DNA of 24,277 nt, from positions 1 through 24,277 of IMG/VR virus record IMGVR_UViG_3300028920_000262; one strand, given 5' to 3'. The stretch comes from a virus. A program made the translations under genes and the position numbers. The notes under the pieces were generated by a model, which saw nothing but the letters and a program-made list of their open reading frames with translations, was not told the DNA's origin and ran no database searches. Shown piece after piece: positions 21,485 to 24,277 of this stretch. Every line of letters begins with the position of its first letter. Position 1 is the first letter of the stretch.

Positions 21485-22459
21485 ATGGGCTTAGGTGGTG
21501 GTGGAAGCGCTGGTGGTGGCCAGGGCGTTCCTGTTCCTGTTGAAGAGACACAGGAGGTTGTTTATCAGGAAGATGTTACTACATACTTGCAGCATTGGTT
21601 GAATGATGTTGGTTGGAGTGACGATACTGATACTAACCATATCAAAGATGCTATTGAGAACAATCCTTTTGAGGGAGCCGTTCCGTATGATCCTGAAGAG
21701 GATATTGATGAGATGGTCGGTCGGTACTATGAGTACGATAGCCAAGTCAGTGCGATGGACCCTGTTAAGATCTGGAAGCAATTCTATGATCTTGCTCTGG
21801 AAAAGGCACGAGTTCTAGAGGATGGGGCGGACGTTGATACGCTTAGTTCTATTTATGAGGATAGGGCCACTGAGCGATATGCTAGATCTATTGCAGCCTT
21901 TAATGCTGGGATGGCGGATATTAACGCCGTGCAGACCAGTACGTTCGTATTAGGGCAAGCATTTTTACAGGGGCAGCTTCAGCAGGACTTGGATAAGTTT
22001 GACGCTTCTATTACACTGGATAGGTTGCGTACTAAGCTGGCTGTTATCTCAGAGTCTATGCAGCAGCTTATGAAGATGTTCGGTGTTAAGAAAGAGCTTG
22101 AGTCGAACAGTGTCAAGATGCTAGGTGACCTGAATAGGCTGAAGATGCTCGCTGGGACAGATTACTTTGCGAAAGATTTGGACTTGGATGTACGTGAGAC
22201 GCTGTGGCCACTTACGTTGTATCAGTATGGGGCTAATGTTATGAGTGCTCCAGTTGGTGCCGCAGTTACTTCGCAGAAGGCTTATGATTGGGACTTGCGG
22301 CCTAGTGGCTTGATGGGAGCAGGTAGTACGGGGGGAGGTGCGATGGGTACTATCAGTGGTGTACTTGGTGGAATGGGTGCAATGGCTACAGGTATTGGTG
22401 CACTCGGACAAGCTGGGCTGCTTGGTACTACGACTGGTGCCCAGGCTGCGGCCAGATAA
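21485..22459 (+). CDS. Internal virion / DNA-ejection-like protein, 324 aa
   Basis: AGGAG lies a few bases before the ATG. The N-terminus is Gly-rich (MGLGGGGSAGGGQGVPVPVE). The middle (about 50-235) is helical with long amphipathic stretches (RSIAAFNAGMADINAVQTS, LQQDLDKFDASITLDRLRTK). The C-terminus is a Gly/Ala/Met-rich hydrophobic tail (ISGVLGGMGAMATGIGALGQ). A helical body with a glycine-rich membrane-active tail, in a run of similar genes after the nozzle, fits proteins that leave the capsid and help DNA cross the cell envelope. No sequence family is recognised. Confidence 0.6.
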   Translation: MGLGGGGSAGGGQGVPVPVEETQEVVYQEDVTTYLQHWLNDVGWSDDTDTNHIKDAIENNPFEGAVPYDPEEDIDEMVGRYYEYDSQVSAMDPVKIWKQFYDLALEKARVLEDGADVDTLSSIYEDRATERYARSIAAFNAGMADINAVQTSTFVLGQAFLQGQLQQDLDKFDASITLDRLRTKLAVISESMQQLMKMFGVKKELESNSVKMLGDLNRLKMLAGTDYFAKDLDLDVRETLWPLTLYQYGANVMSAPVGAAVTSQKAYDWDLRPSGLMGAGSTGGGAMGTISGVLGGMGAMATGIGALGQAGLLGTTTGAQAAAR

Positions 22460-22469
22460 GGAGATAGAG

Positions 22470-23165
22470 ATGAGAGTATTTTTAGGCCTTGTGTTGTTTT
22501 TGTGCTGGTGGTTTTCTCCCGATATAAGTGGGGCGAGTTTAGCTTTTCTTCCACTGTTAGCTATTCCAGCGATAGGAGCACTGGCTAGTGGAATAGGTAC
22601 TGCTGGAGCTGGTATTGCGGGCTCTATAGGTACCGCAGGAGCAGTAGGAACTGGCTTGGCTGGAAGTGGCACCGCGCTCTCGGGTGCTATGGGATTACTC
22701 GGTTCTGGTGCAGCAGGAGCTGGGGGCTTAGGTGCAGCTGGTCTAGGTGCTGCTAGTGCTGGATTGACGGGAGCCGCTGGGGCAGCAGGAGCAGCTCTTC
22801 CTACAGTTCCATCTACGGGTGGTATGCTTGCTGGGGCACTTCCAAAAGGTGCAGCTGATTTAGCAGGTATGGCTATTCCTGGAAACGTGGGAGGTATCAT
22901 TGGTGGAGGTGGTACGTGGGGTGGTGGGCTACCAGCTACCTTTGGAAGTGGCTTCGGTGCTAATGCTGGTGGTATTATTCCTGGAGCTATGGAATGGCTA
23001 GGTGGCGTAGGAGGTGGTGGCGGACTGGGTGGTATGTTAGCGCACGGGGCTCAGGGATTTAATGCTCTCCCGGCTTCGCAGCAGGCTATGATCGGTGGTA
23101 TGGGTATGGCTACAATGGGTAAGATGGTTGGTGGTGCTCTTCAGAGAAACAGACAACAACAATAG
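22470..23165 (+). CDS. Glycine-zipper membrane protein with signal peptide, 231 aa
   Basis: The ATG at 22470 is used because AAGGAG lies directly upstream; the longer frame from 22338 lies inside the previous gene. It opens MRVFLGLVLFLCWWFSPDIS, a signal-peptide-like segment with possible cleavage after SGA at residue 22. About 200 residues dominated by Gly and Ala follow, with many G-x-x-x-G steps (GIGTAGAGIAGSIGTAGAVG, GLGAAGLGAASAGLTGAAGA), and a short basic end (RNRQQQ). Such glycine-zipper proteins insert into membranes and often make channels. Placed among ejection-type genes, it may form part of a DNA conduit. The signal peptide is odd for a packaged virion protein; the segment might instead be a plain membrane anchor. 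Confidence 0.6.
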   Translation: MRVFLGLVLFLCWWFSPDISGASLAFLPLLAIPAIGALASGIGTAGAGIAGSIGTAGAVGTGLAGSGTALSGAMGLLGSGAAGAGGLGAAGLGAASAGLTGAAGAAGAALPTVPSTGGMLAGALPKGAADLAGMAIPGNVGGIIGGGGTWGGGLPATFGSGFGANAGGIIPGAMEWLGGVGGGGGLGGMLAHGAQGFNALPASQQAMIGGMGMATMGKMVGGALQRNRQQQ

Positions 23166-23174
23166 GAGATAGAA

Positions 23175-23669
23175 ATGGCACTTTCAATGAACACAGGTAC
23201 TACAGGTCAGCCTGGTATGCAAGTACAGATTCCGCATGAAATGACTAAGGCGTTGTTGGAGTCTTATGTCCAGCAGCCACAGGGTCCTAAGTGGGCACAC
23301 AACGTGGGGCAGATTGGCGGAGTGCTCGGACAGTTGGGCGCTGCGTTGGCACCGGATCCCAATGGGTGGCAAGCTAGGCTTGGCTCGATGGTCGCACAGC
23401 AGGCTCAGACGCAAGCAGCGGATAAGAATCTGAAAGACCAGATTGGTAAGATGCTGGCTATTATGACCAAGAGTAAAGAAGGTCTTGTCGGTGGGCAGAC
23501 AGAACAGCCCAGCGCGCAAGCTCAGCAAACACAAGTGCCACAGGCGACTCAGATGCAGATGCCTACTACAGCTCAACCAGGCAGCGGCTACAGTCCTCCA
23601 GCTTCTGCTGCAGACTACTCAGGCCTTTCGCAACTTGAATCCAATATGCGTAACTACTCGAGGTTTTAA
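23175..23669 (+). CDS. Gln-rich internal virion-like protein, 164 aa
   Basis: AGGAG lies six bases from AATG; the upstream spacer (AGGAGATAGAA) is nearly the same as that of the previous gene. The N-terminal 100 residues are helical (EMTKALLESYVQQPQGPKW, GGVLGQLGAALAPDPNGWQA). The rest is Gln/Pro/Ala-rich and probably disordered (EQPSAQAQQTQVPQATQMQM). It ends with a short helix, LSQLESNMRNYSRF. No family is recognised; position suggests an internal or ejection component or an assembly helper. Confidence 0.6.
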   Translation: MALSMNTGTTGQPGMQVQIPHEMTKALLESYVQQPQGPKWAHNVGQIGGVLGQLGAALAPDPNGWQARLGSMVAQQAQTQAADKNLKDQIGKMLAIMTKSKEGLVGGQTEQPSAQAQQTQVPQATQMQMPTTAQPGSGYSPPASAADYSGLSQLESNMRNYSRF

Positions 23670-23671
23670 TC

Positions 23672-24277
23672 ATGGCTGAGAACGCTACACCGAAAATGCC
23701 GAGTATGAACTGGGGCCAGCTTCTGGAGAAGGGACGGGCGGAGCTTGAGAAAGAACTGCCGCAAGTTCAGCGTCTTCAGGTACAGCAGATTCCTGTGGCG
23801 TCAGCTCTTCAATCGCTACCTCCAGAGTTATTCATGCCGCCGAATAGGGGACTGGGAATACTGAACACTCCGCCTAGTGCTATACCTAATCCATACCAGC
23901 ATATGGCTGCAATGATGGCTATACAAGATGCGCCGTTGCAGAAGGTTATGGATGTGGGTAGGTATAACGAGAAGCTAGTAGGACTTCAGGATAGTCTGGC
24001 GAATAACCAACTTATCCGAACTGGCCGTATCAGGGAGTTAGCTGGACAGGCTGCGGATGATAAGGTGCTTGGACCGAATAAAGCTAGAGCCTTGCAAGCT
24101 GCGCAGAATGCTGGAATTACTACGAATGAGTGGCAAGCTGCCAAGGCAGGCACTGATCTACAGTCTCAGCTAGATTACAGAAACGCGCTGAAAGATGCTG
24201 CGCTGGCAGAAGCTAAATATAAGGCTGCCTATAATGATTACAAGTTAGCAGAGGCCAAGAGACTGGCCTCTAAGGAG
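23672..24277 (+). CDS. Internal virion-like protein, N-terminal 202 residues (runs off the window)
   Basis: An ATG at 23672, two bases after the previous stop, opens a frame with no stop to the last base. The part seen begins MAENATPKMPSMNWGQLLEK. It has a Pro-rich stretch (LFMPPNRGLGILNTPPSAIP), then a long helical, Ala/Lys/Gln-rich region (ALKDAALAEAKYKAAYNDYK) of coiled-coil character. The helical, Ala-rich composition after three ejection-type genes suggests a large internal virion protein, which in podoviruses is usually the last and longest of the group. No clear ribosome binding site; coupling to the previous gene is likely. Confidence 0.6.
   Translation, partial: MAENATPKMPSMNWGQLLEKGRAELEKELPQVQRLQVQQIPVASALQSLPPELFMPPNRGLGILNTPPSAIPNPYQHMAAMMAIQDAPLQKVMDVGRYNEKLVGLQDSLANNQLIRTGRIRELAGQAADDKVLGPNKARALQAAQNAGITTNEWQAAKAGTDLQSQLDYRNALKDAALAEAKYKAAYNDYKLAEAKRLASKE

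Noticed and set aside
22121-22900. 259-residue minus-strand Pro/Ala-rich frame
   Set aside because: It is the complement of the Gly/Ala repeats of the 22470 gene; no ribosome binding site.

Overview
The window looks like part of a tailed-phage genome (free phage or prophage), most likely podovirus-like, infecting a Gram-negative-type host. It carries a packaging and morphogenesis module in near-canonical order: a TerS-like protein, TerL, portal, acidic scaffold, SU10-like major capsid protein, adaptor, nozzle-like protein and ejection-like proteins. No tape-measure gene or sheath gene is visible, although the window ends inside an ORF. A lipoprotein with a lipobox, an Rz-like membrane/coiled-coil protein and many Sec-type signal peptides point to a host with two membranes. 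LamG domains and TPTP linkers would fit a host such as a member of the PVC group, but that is only a hint.

Layout. (1) 1-1807: four short leftward (minus) genes of unknown function. The two rightmost each end in a GC-rich hairpin terminator. A gene-free stretch (382-1044) holds a large imperfect inverted repeat (672-733 / 867-930). (2) 1808-2571: a divergent control region with hairpins, a duplicated ~85-bp module containing a 16-bp palindrome, a G-quadruplex motif, an A6T6 tract and a textbook sigma70 promoter (2515-2543) firing rightward. (3) 2572-7972: TerS-like protein, a small holin-like membrane protein, a lipoprotein and a membrane coiled-coil protein (possible spanin pair), a virion-type beta protein, a large double-LamG protein and TerL. 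(4) 8019-11418: portal, a small helical protein, scaffold and a small beta protein. (5) 11430-17090: six consecutive genes, each opening with a Sec-type signal peptide, placed between the scaffold and the capsid gene. (6) 17103-24277: capsid, adaptor, a small beta protein, nozzle-like protein, a GNAT-like protein, three probable ejection/internal proteins and the start of another.

The most unusual thing here is region 5. Phage virion proteins are normally assembled in the cytoplasm and carry no export signals. Here a LamG/tail-fibre-like protein, two helical proteins, a Pro/Thr-linked fibre-like protein, a repetitive beta fibre-like protein and a small beta protein all appear to be addressed to the Sec pathway, as a translationally coupled block inside the late operon. 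This suggests phage-encoded envelope or extracellular structures made during late infection. The second notable signal is a family of intergenic motifs, core TTACACAGTT often with a GTAACA-N3-TGTTAC dyad. They occur around the early region and in front of the TerS, portal and adaptor genes, which suggests a phage-specific regulatory site.

All functional names rest on reading translated sequence and motifs by eye; no database search was possible.
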